From Janthinobacterium sp. (lineage in GTDB: Bacteria; Pseudomonadota; Gammaproteobacteria; Burkholderiales; Chitinibacteraceae): DNA of 38,790 nt. This document shows, piece after piece, positions 18,740 through 27,639 of the stretch. The position numbers and the translations under genes are program-made. Numbering within the stretch: the stretch's first letter is position 1; each line of letters opens with the position of its first letter. The notes beneath the pieces are model-generated. The model did no database searches. It was not told where the DNA came from and saw nothing but the letters and a program-made list of their open reading frames with translations. The DNA lies in the NCBI GenBank assembly GCA_025360045.1, contig JANYCY010000012.1:1-38790 (forward strand), in the 5' to 3' direction.

Positions 18740-18878
18740 CGTAGTTCTCCTCGCGGATAGTATGGCTGTGTGTTGGACACGCCAGAGATGCACCGCCAAA
18801 ATACTGCGGACAGAGATTGAGCGTGTAGTTACGGATTTCAGCAGCCACCGTAGTTCTCCTCGCGGATGATACGCGGTG
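18661..18878 (-). repeat. Tandem duplication of the nuoC/nuoD junction (period 109 bp)
   Basis: The segments 18711-18758 and 18820-18867 are identical at 47 of 48 positions. They contain the end of nuoC, a Shine-Dalgarno AGGAG and the GTG start of nuoD. Outside this core the copies diverge quickly. The left copy holds the true nuoD start; the right copy holds the true nuoC stop (18838-18840). The sharply conserved core with decayed flanks suggests either selection on the initiation region or recent homogenisation. Confidence 0.92.
18729..18848 (-). CDS. Hybrid mini-ORF (NuoD-like start, NuoC-like end)
   Basis: This 39-codon frame starts at GTG 18848, overlapping the nuoC stop, and ends at TGA 18729-18731, overlapping the nuoD GTG. 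Residues 1-11 ([11 protein letters not shown]) equal the NuoD start; the last nine (IREENYGGC) equal the NuoC end; the middle ([19 protein letters not shown]) matches neither well. AGGAG precedes its start exactly as at nuoD. Ribosomes leaving nuoC would meet this cistron first and reach nuoD only after it. Translation is inferred, not shown. Confidence 0.45.
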   Translation of the reverse strand: MAAEIRNYTLNLCPQYFGGASLACPTHSHTIREENYGGC

Positions 18879-19446
18879 TTGTTTCTCGCGGATCGATAGT
18901 GACAGGCTGGTAGATAACACGACCCTGTTCCGGGTCGTAACGCATTTCTACATAGCCAGAAAGCGGAAAATCCTTACGGAAAGGATGACCAACAAAACCG
19001 TAATCGGTCAGGATACGACGTAAATCAGGGTGACCTTGGAACATGATCCCGAACAGATCGAACGCTTCACGCTCAAACCAGTTTAGACCTGGCCAAACTG
19101 ATACAACGGACGGCACAACAGGGAAATCATCATCAGTACAGAACACCCGCACACGTAAGCGCACATTGTGTTTGTAAGAGAGAAAATGGTACACCGCAGC
19201 AAAACGATGGCCTTCCCATACCGCATCTTTGTAAGTGCTGTAATCAAGACCACAGACATCAAGACAGGATTCAAAATGCAATGCTTCATGATCTCGCAAA
19301 GCAAGAGCGACTTCAGACCATGCCGCAGCGGGTACTTCGATAGTGACTTCATCCAGAGCACAGACTAGCTTGGCAAGGTTTGCGCCACCTATCTCACCCA
19401 GAACGGCCTTCAGGCTGTCCATCAGGACGCTAAGTTTACGATCCAC
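18838..19446 (-). CDS. nuoC: NADH-quinone oxidoreductase subunit C (30 kDa)
   Basis: This 202-residue peripheral-arm subunit packs against NuoD and NuoI; here it is separate from NuoD, unlike the fused NuoCD of enterics. The family signature ERE(A/E)[18 protein letters not shown] is seen around residues 128-148, followed by [20 protein letters not shown]. The start is GTG 19446 with GAGAGGG upstream; an ATG eight codons further in has no good ribosome site. It overlaps the end of nuoB. The C-terminus [10 protein letters not shown] is duplicated downstream. Confidence 0.95.
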   Translation of the reverse strand: MDRKLSVLMDSLKAVLGEIGGANLAKLVCALDEVTIEVPAAAWSEVALALRDHEALHFESCLDVCGLDYSTYKDAVWEGHRFAAVYHFLSYKHNVRLRVRVFCTDDDFPVVPSVVSVWPGLNWFEREAFDLFGIMFQGHPDLRRILTDYGFVGHPFRKDFPLSGYVEMRYDPEQGRVIYQPVTIDPRETTPRIIREENYGGC

Positions 19447-19966
19447 TGTTTACCCTCTCACTCGCCAATACACCTGATCGCGCAATAGTGTTAGTACGCT
19501 TAATCTTATTCTGTAGCTGAATAATGCCGTAAAGCAAAGCTTCAGCCGTCGGCGGACAGCCCGGCACATAGATATCAACCGGCACAATGCGATCACAACC
19601 ACGTACCACAGAGTAGGAATAATGGTAGTAGCCACCACCATTGGCACAGGACCCCATCGAGATCACCCAACGCGGCTCTGGCATTTGGTCATAGACCTTA
19701 CGCAGCGCTGGCGCCATCTTATTGCAGAGCGTCCCCGCAACAATCATCAAGTCAGATTGTCGTGGGCTTGGGCGAAAAACGATACCGAAACGATCCAAGT
19801 CATAGCGCGCCGCGCCAGCATGCATCATTTCTACCGCACAACAGGCCAAACCAAAGGTCATTGGCCATAAAGAACCGGTGCGGGTCCAGTTGATCACGGT
19901 ATCCAGTGAGGTGGTAACAAAGCCCTTATCTGCAGACTGAACACTTGCTAAGGATTGAGCATCCAT
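19436..19966 (-). CDS. nuoB: NADH-quinone oxidoreductase subunit B (PSST)
   Basis: This 176-residue subunit holds cluster N2, the last carrier before quinone. The tandem Cys42-Cys43 ([11 protein letters not shown]), the Cys of [10 protein letters not shown] and the Cys of [11 protein letters not shown] are the four ligands. The start chosen is ATG 19966 ([10 protein letters not shown]), preceded by GGGAG at good spacing; ATG 19981 would overlap the nuoA end and also remains possible. The N-terminal tail before GFVTTSLD is somewhat longer than usual. The stop lies inside the nuoC start. Confidence 0.95.
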   Translation of the reverse strand: MDAQSLASVQSADKGFVTTSLDTVINWTRTGSLWPMTFGLACCAVEMMHAGAARYDLDRFGIVFRPSPRQSDLMIVAGTLCNKMAPALRKVYDQMPEPRWVISMGSCANGGGYYHYSYSVVRGCDRIVPVDIYVPGCPPTAEALLYGIIQLQNKIKRTNTIARSGVLASERVNSGS

Positions 19967-19971
19967 ATTTA

Positions 19972-20340
19972 TTACTCCCATTCCAATGCGCCCTTCTTCC
20001 ACTCAAAGATAAAGCCCACAACCAGCACGGTCAGGAAAATCATCATTGCAAGGAAGCCGAACATGCCGAGCTCTTTAAGCACAACAGCCCATGGCACAAG
20101 GAAGGCCACTTCGAGATCGAACAAGATAAATAGGATAGCAACGAGGTAGTAACGCACATCAAACTGCATGCGCGCGTCTTCGAAAGCTTCGAAGCCACAC
20201 TCGTAAGGCGAGCGTTTTTCAGGATCAGGTCGATTGGTTCCGAGAATCTTGCCCACCCCCCAGCCAAGAACCAGCGGGGCAACGCCCACCAAGAGTCCTA
20301 CAGCCAGAAACATCAGGATGGGGAAATAGTTAGCGAGCAT
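19972..20340 (-). CDS. nuoA: NADH-quinone oxidoreductase subunit A
   Basis: This 122-residue membrane subunit has three transmembrane helices (about 5-28, 63-85, 92-115). The conserved loop [33 protein letters not shown] (about 45-77) is the Cys-bearing loop that moves near the quinone entry. It is the first gene of the nuo operon, with GGGGAG just before ATG 20340. Upstream are 75 bp and then tRNA-Leu on the same strand with no clear terminator between, so the operon may be co-transcribed with secG and the tRNA. Confidence 0.97.
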   Translation of the reverse strand: MLANYFPILMFLAVGLLVGVAPLVLGWGVGKILGTNRPDPEKRSPYECGFEAFEDARMQFDVRYYLVAILFILFDLEVAFLVPWAVVLKELGMFGFLAMMIFLTVLVVGFIFEWKKGALEWE

Positions 20341-20415
20341 GGCACTCCCCAGATTTGAAGGTTAAGGATATTTTTATATGTTGTATTCGCCCACATTGCG
20401 CGGGCGTTTTGATTC

Positions 20416-20500
20416 TGGTGCCGACAGAGAGACTCGAACTCTCACAACCGAAGTCACTACCCCCTCAAGATAGCGTGTCTACCAATTTCACCATGTCGGC
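20416..20500 (-). tRNA. tRNA-Leu, anticodon GAG
   Basis: On the minus strand the 85-base sequence begins GCCGACA and ends TGTCGGCACCA, with a seven-pair acceptor stem and encoded CCA. The anticodon arm CTATC-TTGAGGG-GGTAG gives anticodon GAG (leucine CUC/CUU). The long variable arm expected for class II tRNA is present (AGTGACTTCGGTTGT region), and the T arm reads GAGAGTTCGAGTCTCTC. It lies between secG and nuoA, a conserved place in Betaproteobacteria. Confidence 0.95.
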
Positions 20501-20536
20501 ATTACAAACAGCGGATACTCCCCCCTGAGCTAAAAC

Positions 20537-20857
20537 TTACTCAGGGATTTTACTTGGCTGAACAGGCTGCTGAACCACGGGTTTTTGTGTGCTCATCACG
20601 CCTAAATCAGACTTTTTAGCTGGGCTTGTTAACAACACCAGCGCAAGGCAACTCGCAAAAAACAAAGTCGCGGTTACCGCTGTAGTACGGCTTAAAAAAT
20701 TAGCCGCACCTGATGAGCCAAACAAACTACCTGCTGAGCCACTACCAAAAGCAGCCCCCATATCTGCGCCCTTACCGTGCTGCATAAGCACCAAAACGAT
20801 GGTTGCAATAGCAGAAATCACGTTCAAAATAAGCACGAGTGATTGAATAAGTTCCAT
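20537..20857 (-). CDS. secG: Preprotein translocase subunit SecG
   Basis: This 106-residue small membrane subunit of SecYEG has two hydrophobic segments (about 3-24 and 55-75) joined by the glycine-rich cytosolic loop HGKGADMGAAFGSGSAGSLFGSSG, which is the family signature. The polar C-terminus ends QPSKIPE. It follows tpiA by 52 bp and precedes tRNA-Leu. A 7-bp inverted repeat (20523-20546) overlaps its stop but has no U-run on this strand, so transcription probably continues into the tRNA. Confidence 0.95.
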   Translation of the reverse strand: MELIQSLVLILNVISAIATIVLVLMQHGKGADMGAAFGSGSAGSLFGSSGAANFLSRTTAVTATLFFASCLALVLLTSPAKKSDLGVMSTQKPVVQQPVQPSKIPE

Positions 20858-20909
20858 TTATTTCTCATTTCAATGCGGCGCGCATTCTAGCTGGTTTTAA
20901 TTACCTTGA

Positions 20910-21620
20910 CTAGCGCGCAGCCATACAGATTTCTAAAAACTCGGACGCCGAAAGGGCCGCTCCGCCAACAAGTACACCATCCACCCCTTCAACCGCAAGG
21001 ACTTCATCGGCATTGCTGCCTTTTACACTACCGCCATACAACACACGGGTGCGAGGCTCTAGGGTCTCTTTGATAAATGCATGCATTTCAGCAATTTGCT
21101 CTGATGTGGCAATCACGCCAGTGCCCACCGCCCATGATGGCTCGTAAGCAACGGCATAAAGCCCAATTGGCAAACCACGCAAAACGGCTAATTCTGCGGC
21201 AATAATTTCTTTTGCCCGGCCACTGGCTCGCTCATCAGCATCTTCTCCAACACAATAGACTGGAAAAAGGCCTGCGTCTAAACAAGCTCTCAGTTTACGA
21301 GCAGCATTTTCACTACTTTCACCAAAATAACGGCGACGCTCAGAGTGTCCCACAATAACCAGCTCGCAACCAATGTCAGCCAACATCGACGCTGATACGG
21401 CCCCTGTGTAAGCCCCAACATGATACTCGCTGACGTCCTGAGCACCAACCTGAACCTGACTATCTTTTAGTAAACTCTTAGCAAGCATGACATAAGGATA
21501 AGGAATACATACCGCAACGTTCGACCCTAACTTGGCGCGAGCCAACTCAGGTAATACCGAACGAACCTTGCCGATGCTGCCATGCATCTTCCAATTACCA
21601 ATCACAAGCTGTCTTGTCAT
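20910..21620 (-). CDS. tpiA: Triosephosphate isomerase
   Basis: This 236-residue glycolytic enzyme interconverts dihydroxyacetone phosphate and glyceraldehyde 3-phosphate. Catalytic residues are visible: Lys11 in GNWKMHG, His in VIVGHSERR (about 85), Glu in VAYEPSWAVGTG (about 155). The phosphate-binding GGSVKGSNA and GVLVGGAAL loops follow. I start at ATG 21620 (MTRQLVIGNWKMHG). A GTG at 21665 with a G-rich stretch before it would add 15 residues without family support. It is slightly shorter than the usual 250 residues but lacks no core motif. It diverges from pstS. Confidence 0.95.
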   Translation of the reverse strand: MTRQLVIGNWKMHGSIGKVRSVLPELARAKLGSNVAVCIPYPYVMLAKSLLKDSQVQVGAQDVSEYHVGAYTGAVSASMLADIGCELVIVGHSERRRYFGESSENAARKLRACLDAGLFPVYCVGEDADERASGRAKEIIAAELAVLRGLPIGLYAVAYEPSWAVGTGVIATSEQIAEMHAFIKETLEPRTRVLYGGSVKGSNADEVLAVEGVDGVLVGGAALSASEFLEICMAAR

Positions 21621-21847
21621 ACGACGTGAAGCACCTACTTCAAAAGTCCGAGATTGTATTCCCACCCCTACCCCCAGTCAAACCAAGGCACGGTTAATCA
21701 AATTATGTGCCTTGCTTAGTTTATTGATTTTCAAGAGAAGCTCACCCAAACTGAGTGACTTGTAATATTTCAGCAACAATCAACGGATAGCATAGCGAGA
21801 TAATTCTTTCACCCCAAAACAAGTTCTAGCCCTTGGAGTTTCTAGTA

Positions 21848-22888
21848 ATGTCATTTGCACGCAAACTGATTGTTACCATCGGCCTTACAGCCGGCCTGTT
21901 CACACATGCTATCGCGGCTGACATTACAGGCGCAGGTGCGACCTTCCCGTATCCGCTCTACGCCAAGTGGGCTGAAATGTATAAAGCGAAGACCGGCACA
22001 GGGCTGAATTACCAGTCGATTGGCTCTGGTGGTGGTATCAAACAAATTCAAGCCAAAACAGTTGATTTTGGTGCTTCCGATATGCCATTGAAGCCTGAAG
22101 AATTGAACAAACAAGGCCTGATGCAATTCCCTACCGTGATCGGTGGTGTTGTTCCTGTTGTGAACTTGGTAGGCGTAAAACCAGGTCAATTGAAGCTGAA
22201 CCCACAGGTTCTAAGCGATATTTTCCTAGGTAAAATCAAGAAATGGAATGATCCAGCGCTTGTTGCACTAAATTCTGGCGTTACTTTGCCAGATCAAAAC
22301 ATCACCGTTGTTCGTCGCTCTGATGGCTCAGGCACAACCTTTGTTTTTGCTGACTACTTATCAAAAGTTTCAGCAGAATGGAAAGAAAAAGTAGGCGCTA
22401 ACACTTCATTGCAATGGCCAGTCGGTGTAGGTGGTAAGGGCAACGAAGGCGTTTCTAACTACGTTCAGCGTATCAAAGGTGCCATTGGTTATGTTGAATT
22501 TGCTTACGCAAAACAAAACAAGCTTGCACATACAGCCTTGCAAAACCGTGACGGCGCTTTTGTAGAGCCATCTGAAGAAGCGTTTATTGCCGCAGCAGCC
22601 GGTGCTGACTGGAAAAATGCACCAGGCATGTACTTGTTGACCACCAACTCGGGCGGCAAAACATCTTGGCCTATCGCCAACCCAACCTTTATTTTGATGC
22701 ACAAGAAGCAAGATAAGCCAGCTCAGGCGCTTGAAGTACTGAAGTTCTTTGACTGGGCTTACGGCAATGATGCAGACAAAGTAGCGCTTGATTTAGATTA
22801 CATCCCAATGCCAGACAGCGTTGTGAGCATGATCAAAGCAAACTGGAAAGCACAAATGACTGATGGCACCAATTCCATCTGGAAATAA
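21848..22888 (+). CDS. pstS: Phosphate ABC transporter, periplasmic phosphate-binding protein
   Basis: This 346-residue protein binds phosphate in the periplasm and delivers it to PstCA. The signal peptide is residues 1-24 (MSFARKLIVTIGLTAG then THAIAA). The mature start DITGAGATFPYPLYAKW and phosphate-site loops IGSGGGIKQI, DFGASDMPL and RRSDGSGTTFVFADYL are typical. ATG 21848 has GGAG nine bases upstream; TTG 21833 is an unlikely alternative. The gene leads pstSCAB. I could not find a convincing PHO box in the 227 bp before it; TAATAT at about 21763 could be a -10 element. Confidence 0.96.
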   Translation: MSFARKLIVTIGLTAGLFTHAIAADITGAGATFPYPLYAKWAEMYKAKTGTGLNYQSIGSGGGIKQIQAKTVDFGASDMPLKPEELNKQGLMQFPTVIGGVVPVVNLVGVKPGQLKLNPQVLSDIFLGKIKKWNDPALVALNSGVTLPDQNITVVRRSDGSGTTFVFADYLSKVSAEWKEKVGANTSLQWPVGVGGKGNEGVSNYVQRIKGAIGYVEFAYAKQNKLAHTALQNRDGAFVEPSEEAFIAAAAGADWKNAPGMYLLTTNSGGKTSWPIANPTFILMHKKQDKPAQALEVLKFFDWAYGNDADKVALDLDYIPMPDSVVSMIKANWKAQMTDGTNSIWK

Positions 22889-22900
22889 GCCAGCACTTAC

Positions 22901-22961
22901 TGTGACAACCGTGTTGTTACATGTCTAAACACAACAGGAGCCATGATGCTCCTGTTGTGTT
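22901..22961 (+). promoter_or_regulatory. Two intercistronic hairpins between pstS and pstC
   Basis: The first is TGTGACAAC/GTTGTTACA (22901-22921, one mismatch). The second is a perfect 14-bp stem AACACAACAGGAGC/GCTCCTGTTGTGTT with a six-base loop (22928-22961). Neither is followed by a T-run. Such stems after a binding-protein gene commonly protect its mRNA and lower expression of the membrane genes; this role is inferred. Confidence 0.65.
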
Positions 22962-22992
22962 GTTGTGAAGCCTCGGTGGAATGGAGATTTTA

Positions 22993-23949
22993 ATGCCGAA
23001 TCAAAATCAACGAATGAAACAGCAGCGCTTGCAAGATGCTCTGTTCGTCGGTAGCACACGTTTCTTTGCTTTTTTTGTCCTTGCTTTACTAAGCGGCATT
23101 ATTCTTTCTTTATTGTATGGTGCAATGCCCAGTATTAAACACTTTGGCTTAAGCTTTATTACCTCTGAAAGCTGGAATCCAGTGACAGAAGAATTCGGCG
23201 CATGGCCATCTATTCGCGGCACTTTAATTTCTTCATTTATTGCGCTGATTATTGCGGTTCCAGTGAGTTTTGGGATTGCGATTTTCCTCACTGAATTATC
23301 ACCAACTTGGTTGCGCCGCCCACTCGGCGTGGCAATTGAATTACTTGCTGGTGTTCCCTCGATTATTTACGGTATGTGGGGGCTATTTGTATTTGCACCG
23401 CTATTTGCTGATCATGTACAGCCATGGCTTAGCGAAATCACAGAGGGCTGGCCTATTATTGGCAATTTATTTGTTGGCGCCCCTATGGGAATCGGCATGT
23501 TTACGGCCAGTTTAATCCTCTCCATTATGGTCATCCCCTATATCACCTCGGTCATGCGTGATGTGTTTGAAGTTGTGCCTCCCATGCTTAAAGAATCTGC
23601 CTACGGACTTGGCTCAACAACATGGGAAGTCGTTTGGAATGTTGTTGTTCCCTTTACCAAGAATGGGATTATTGGTGGTGTGATGCTGGGCTTAGGCCGT
23701 GCATTAGGTGAAACAATGGCCATTACCTTTGTAATTGGTAATTCCCAAGCCAAAATGAGTTCGCTGTTTGACCCTGCCACTACAATATCAGCCACACTAG
23801 CCAATGAATTTACCGAAGCCAATGGCGATCTATATGTTGCATCGCTGATTGAATTAGGTTTATTGCTTTTCTTTATCACCTTTGTGGTGCTTGTCCTGTC
23901 AAAACTATTATTGCTGCGTTTACAGCGTAATGAAGGCGCAAACTCGTGA
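22993..23949 (+). CDS. pstC: Phosphate ABC transporter permease PstC
   Basis: This 318-residue inner-membrane permease has about six hydrophobic segments. The ABC-permease coupling (EAA) loop is around 215-235 ([20 protein letters not shown]). GIAIFLTEL and [18 protein letters not shown] are family features. I start at ATG 22993 (MPNQNQ) because GGAG lies six bases upstream; the ATG at 22981 sits on that site. It follows the double hairpin after pstS and ends 8 bp before pstA. Confidence 0.95.
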   Translation: MPNQNQRMKQQRLQDALFVGSTRFFAFFVLALLSGIILSLLYGAMPSIKHFGLSFITSESWNPVTEEFGAWPSIRGTLISSFIALIIAVPVSFGIAIFLTELSPTWLRRPLGVAIELLAGVPSIIYGMWGLFVFAPLFADHVQPWLSEITEGWPIIGNLFVGAPMGIGMFTASLILSIMVIPYITSVMRDVFEVVPPMLKESAYGLGSTTWEVVWNVVVPFTKNGIIGGVMLGLGRALGETMAITFVIGNSQAKMSSLFDPATTISATLANEFTEANGDLYVASLIELGLLLFFITFVVLVLSKLLLLRLQRNEGANS

Positions 23950-23957
23950 GGCATGCC

Positions 23958-24794
23958 ATGAATATTTATAATCGCCGTCGCGCAATCAATTATTTAAGCT
24001 TAACCCTTTCCATTTTTGCCATGGCCTTTGGTTTATTTTGGTTATTTTGGATTATGTTTACGCTATTTAAAAATGGCCTGCCGGGACTAACCCTTGCTAC
24101 CTTTACTCAAACCACTCCCGCACCAGGTAGTGCAGGTGGTTTATCCAATGCGATTTTGGGTAGTTTGCAAATGTCGATTGTGGGTGTTGCTATCGGAACG
24201 CCTATTGGCATTTTAGCCGGCACCTATTTAGCTGAATTTGGGAACAAGGGCTGGTTAGCACCCACCACCCGCTTTATTAATGATATTTTGCTTTCTGCTC
24301 CATCGATTGTGATTGGTCTATTTATCTTTGAAATGTATGTTGCACGCGTACAGCATTTCTCTGGTTGGGCGGGCTCACTTGCTCTGGCTATTTTAGTGAT
24401 CCCCGTTGTATTAAGGACCACTGAAAATATGCTACGCCTTGTACCAACAGCCATGCGTGAAGCCGCTTATGCATTGGGCGCCCCACAATGGAAGATGGTT
24501 TTATTAGTCACATTGCGTGCAGCCAAAGCAGGTGTTGCAACCGGTATTTTGCTAGCAATTGCACGCATTTTAGGTGAAACCGCACCACTACTCTTTACTG
24601 CCCTAAATAACCAGTTCTACTCGAATATGAACCAACCGATGTCTAACTTACCGGTGGTTATCTTCCAGTTTGCGATGAGCCCGTATGAAGAATGGCATCA
24701 ATTAGCTTGGACAGGTGCTTTATTAATTGGCCTATTTGTACTCGGTTTAAATGTTATTGCGCGCGTTATGCTGCGTGAGCCGAAACAAAACTAA
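23958..24794 (+). CDS. pstA: Phosphate ABC transporter permease PstA
   Basis: This 278-residue partner permease of PstC has about six membrane segments. Visible features are [30 protein letters not shown], the coupling loop [17 protein letters not shown] (about 170-186) and [20 protein letters not shown] 23958 has GAGG six bases upstream; a GTG at 23946 overlapping the pstC stop is an alternative. It is followed after 25 bp by pstB. Confidence 0.95.
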   Translation: MNIYNRRRAINYLSLTLSIFAMAFGLFWLFWIMFTLFKNGLPGLTLATFTQTTPAPGSAGGLSNAILGSLQMSIVGVAIGTPIGILAGTYLAEFGNKGWLAPTTRFINDILLSAPSIVIGLFIFEMYVARVQHFSGWAGSLALAILVIPVVLRTTENMLRLVPTAMREAAYALGAPQWKMVLLVTLRAAKAGVATGILLAIARILGETAPLLFTALNNQFYSNMNQPMSNLPVVIFQFAMSPYEEWHQLAWTGALLIGLFVLGLNVIARVMLREPKQN

Positions 24795-24819
24795 TAAATC
24801 AATACGGAATAGCTTAATC

Positions 24820-25587
24820 ATGATTACTAAAAATCCAGCAAAACTTGCCATTAAAAATCTAAACTTTTATTACGGCAACTTCCATGCTCTCAAGAATGTC
24901 AATTTAGATATTCAAGAAGGGAAAGTAACCGCGTTTATTGGTCCTTCGGGCTGCGGTAAATCGACACTGCTGCGCACTTTCAACCGTATGTATGATCTTT
25001 ATCCAAAGCTACGTGCGGAAGGTGAAATTATCCTTAATGGCAAGAATGTTTTAGATAGCGATGTTGATTTAAATATGCTACGCGCCAAGGTGGGTATGGT
25101 ATTTCAAAAACCAACGCCATTTCCAATGTCTATTTATGACAATATTGCTTTTGGTGTGAAATTATATGAAACGCTACCAAAATCAGAAATGGATGACCGC
25201 GTTGAATGGGCTTTGCAAAAAGCGGCGCTATGGAATGAAGCAAAAGATAAGCTCAAGCAATCGGGTTTAAGCCTTTCTGGTGGTCAGCAGCAGCGTCTTT
25301 GTATTGCGCGTGCGATTGCGGTTAAGCCTGAAATTTTACTACTGGATGAGCCAACTTCTGCACTTGATCCTATTTCTACAGCACACGTTGAAGAATTAGT
25401 GCATGAATTAAAACAGGACTACACCATTGCAATGGTGACGCATAATATGCAGCAAGCCGCTCGCGTTTCAGATATCACCGCCTATATGTATTTAGGTGAA
25501 TTAATTGAAGTGGGTGAAACAGACAGCATTTTTACTACGCCAAAAGTTAAAGCCACAGAAGATTATATTACCGGAAAATTTGGTTAG
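24820..25587 (+). CDS. pstB: Phosphate ABC transporter ATP-binding protein
   Basis: This 255-residue ATPase powers phosphate import. Walker A is GPSGCGKST (about residues 46-54), the Q-loop [11 protein letters not shown], the ABC signature LSGGQQQR, Walker [13 protein letters not shown] and the H-loop [13 protein letters not shown] 24820 begins [19 protein letters not shown], the expected N-terminus. It is the last gene of pstSCAB. PhoU, often next, is absent here: a terminator follows within 20 bp. Confidence 0.97.
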   Translation: MITKNPAKLAIKNLNFYYGNFHALKNVNLDIQEGKVTAFIGPSGCGKSTLLRTFNRMYDLYPKLRAEGEIILNGKNVLDSDVDLNMLRAKVGMVFQKPTPFPMSIYDNIAFGVKLYETLPKSEMDDRVEWALQKAALWNEAKDKLKQSGLSLSGGQQQRLCIARAIAVKPEILLLDEPTSALDPISTAHVEELVHELKQDYTIAMVTHNMQQAARVSDITAYMYLGELIEVGETDSIFTTPKVKATEDYITGKFG

Positions 25588-25602
25588 TTTAATCTAGACA
25601 TT

Positions 25603-25633
25603 AAAAAGGCAAGCCTTGTGCTTGCCTTTTTTT
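25603..25633 (+). terminator. Terminator of pstSCAB
   Basis: The stem AAGGCAAG / CTTGCCTT with a seven-base loop is followed by a run of seven T, 16 bp after the pstB stop. Confidence 0.9.
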
Positions 25634-25658
25634 ATGCCTACTCACTGCGCAACAATGT

Positions 25659-25685
25659 AAAAAGGCAGCCTAAGCTGCCTTTTTA
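25659..25685. terminator. Bidirectional terminator between pstB and the BON gene
   Basis: The stem AAAAAGGCAGC / GCTGCCTTTTT with a four-base loop has A-run and T-run on either side, so it can act on both strands. On the minus strand it lies 16 bp after the stop of the BON-domain gene; on plus it backs up the pst terminator. Confidence 0.88.
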
Positions 25686-25700
25686 TTACATATGCTTCAA

Positions 25701-26003
25701 TTAGTTCTTTGGAACAATATTATTGAATACATAACGGACACCTTTAACCTGCTCGGCTACATTGCCAGCGTGTGCCATTTGTTCACCTTCATCAACGCTA
25801 CCTTCAATGGTCACGTCGTTTTCTTTGCCCTTCACTTTTAAATTAAATTTTTGCAGCACTAAATCATTATCCAAGTTACCTTTAACGGCAGCAGCTAATG
25901 CATCACCAGTCAACGGGGCAATAGCAGGTACATCCGAAGCACTCACTGTGCCCATAGCAAATACCAAAGCACTGGATACCAAAATCAGGCGGGCTAATTT
26001 CAT
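25701..26003 (-). CDS. Periplasmic BON-domain protein
   Basis: This 100-residue protein has a signal peptide (MKLARLILVSSALVFAMG then TVSA, about 1-22) and one BON domain (about 34-98). The domain shows the pattern VKGNLDNDLVLQKFNLKVKG, DVTIEGSVDEGEQ, and VKGVRYVFNNIV. BON domains bind lipids or support envelope stability (OsmY-like), but with a single domain the specific role is unknown. It stands alone, convergent with pstSCAB, with its own terminator. The 193 bp upstream to glmM are AT-rich and probably carry its promoter. Confidence 0.85.
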   Translation of the reverse strand: MKLARLILVSSALVFAMGTVSASDVPAIAPLTGDALAAAVKGNLDNDLVLQKFNLKVKGKENDVTIEGSVDEGEQMAHAGNVAEQVKGVRYVFNNIVPKN

Positions 26004-26196
26004 AAGATCATTCTCTCAGATTGTTGTGACAACAGATAACCCTGTGTCGGGCCATTAACTAACAACATTCTAAAAGGATTAAGTTACAGAATTGTTTAAT
26101 TACCATGACAAATCGTTAAAAGAATTCACTTACGTTTTAAAAGAATAAAAATCATAGCGAGCAGGGCGAATCGATTGACTCACCCCACCCTTTTTC

Positions 26197-27558
26197 TTAC
26201 TCGGCATTCGCCTCGCTGCTCACAACCTTCGCAATCTGCTCTGCCCAATCACGTGCAATCACGGCATCAATATGCTCAACCATCACCCGCACGACCGGCT
26301 CGGTACCCGAAGGACGCAATAATACGCGCCCATCTTCACCCATCGCCGCTTCTGCCTTAGACACTTCTGCCTTAATAAGATCAGATGCGTGGCAATCAAA
26401 GCCTTTTGCAATACGTACGTTTTTGAGTACTTGCGTTGATAAGACTAAATCGTGGCAATACTGAGCTAGCGTCTTGCCACTTTCTTTTAGGGCTTGTAAT
26501 ACTTGCAGAGCTGACACAATACCGTCACCAGTAGAATGCTTATCAAGGCAAAGTAAATGCCCCGAGCCTTCTCCACCCACTAGCCAATTATTAGCCAGCA
26601 GTTTTTCTAGCACATAGCGATCGCCAACCTTAGCTCGCTCAAAACCAATGCCCCGCGCTTTCAGGCCATTTTCAACCCCTAAGTTGGTCATTAAAGTGCC
26701 CACTACACCTGCGCCCAAAGTGCCTTTATCTTGGCGATAACAAGCTAGGGCATAGAGCAATTGATCACCATCGACAATCGTGCCATCTCGATCGATCATA
26801 ATCAGGCGGTCGCCATCACCATCCAGCGAGATACCAAAGTCTGCGCCTTCGGATAGCACCGCTTTACGCGCTGTTTCTGGGTGAGTCGCACCGACTTCTT
26901 CATTAATATTGTAGCCATTGGGTGTCACACCAATCTTCACAACTTCAGCACCCAGCTCATGAAATACATGCGGGGCGATATCGTAAGTTGCACCGTGGGC
27001 ACAATCGACCACTAACTTTAAGCCACGCAAGTCCAGCTCATTTGGGAAGGTCGATTTGCAGAACTCGATATAGCGGCCAGCAGCATCATCAACACGCCAA
27101 GATTTACCAATTTTTTTAGGTGAAACACAAGGCTGCTTCTCATCAATGGCCGCTTCAATCGCCAACTCAACGTCATCAGCGAGTTTTTTACCGCCAGCGC
27201 CAAAAAACTTAATCCCATTATCGTGATAAGGATTGTGTGATGCAGAAATCACGACGCCTGCAGATAAACGCAGCGCACGGGTCAGATAAGCAATGCCTGG
27301 AGTAGGCAGAGGCCCTGTGAGATAAACATCCACGCCAGCGGCGTTTAAACCCGCTTGTAGCGCAGCTTCCAGCATATATCCTGACACACGGGTATCTTTA
27401 CCAATCAGCACAGCAGCATGATCGCCATTTCCACGCTTACTCTCCGCTGCAAGTACCTTGCCTGCGGCATAGCCCAGCTTCATCGCAAACTCGGGGGTAA
27501 TTGGGTATTCACCCACTAAACCACGCACGCCGTCCGTTCCAAAATACTTGCGACCCAT
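26197..27558 (-). CDS. glmM: Phosphoglucosamine mutase
   Basis: This 453-residue enzyme converts glucosamine-6-phosphate to glucosamine-1-phosphate for UDP-GlcNAc, peptidoglycan and LPS. N-terminus [11 protein letters not shown] is diagnostic. The phosphoserine loop is SASHNP (Ser107), the metal loop DGDGDR (about 245-250), the sugar loop GEGSGH and the phosphate loop [11 protein letters not shown] near the C-terminus. The gene follows folP in the conserved ftsH-folP-glmM order, with about 80 bp between. Confidence 0.97.
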   Translation of the reverse strand: MGRKYFGTDGVRGLVGEYPITPEFAMKLGYAAGKVLAAESKRGNGDHAAVLIGKDTRVSGYMLEAALQAGLNAAGVDVYLTGPLPTPGIAYLTRALRLSAGVVISASHNPYHDNGIKFFGAGGKKLADDVELAIEAAIDEKQPCVSPKKIGKSWRVDDAAGRYIEFCKSTFPNELDLRGLKLVVDCAHGATYDIAPHVFHELGAEVVKIGVTPNGYNINEEVGATHPETARKAVLSEGADFGISLDGDGDRLIMIDRDGTIVDGDQLLYALACYRQDKGTLGAGVVGTLMTNLGVENGLKARGIGFERAKVGDRYVLEKLLANNWLVGGEGSGHLLCLDKHSTGDGIVSALQVLQALKESGKTLAQYCHDLVLSTQVLKNVRIAKGFDCHASDLIKAEVSKAEAAMGEDGRVLLRPSGTEPVVRVMVEHIDAVIARDWAEQIAKVVSSEANAE

Positions 27559-27639
27559 TCTTCACCCCAATTATTAATATGTATTTTGACTCACCTTTAG
27601 CAGGAGAGTATTGCGTAACAACAAACTACTAACTGCCAA

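Noticed and set aside
18740-18799. A 20-residue N-terminal extension of NuoD starting at ATG 18799
   Set aside because: It is made of the duplicated nuoC end; the family N-terminus and AGGAG point to GTG 18739.
20523-20546. A terminator after secG
   Set aside because: The 7-bp stem overlaps the stop codon and lacks a U-run on the secG strand.
21621-21847. A PHO box before pstS (CTCACCC AAA CTGAGTG at about 21740-21760)
   Set aside because: Matches to the CTGTCAT-type half-sites are too few to support it.
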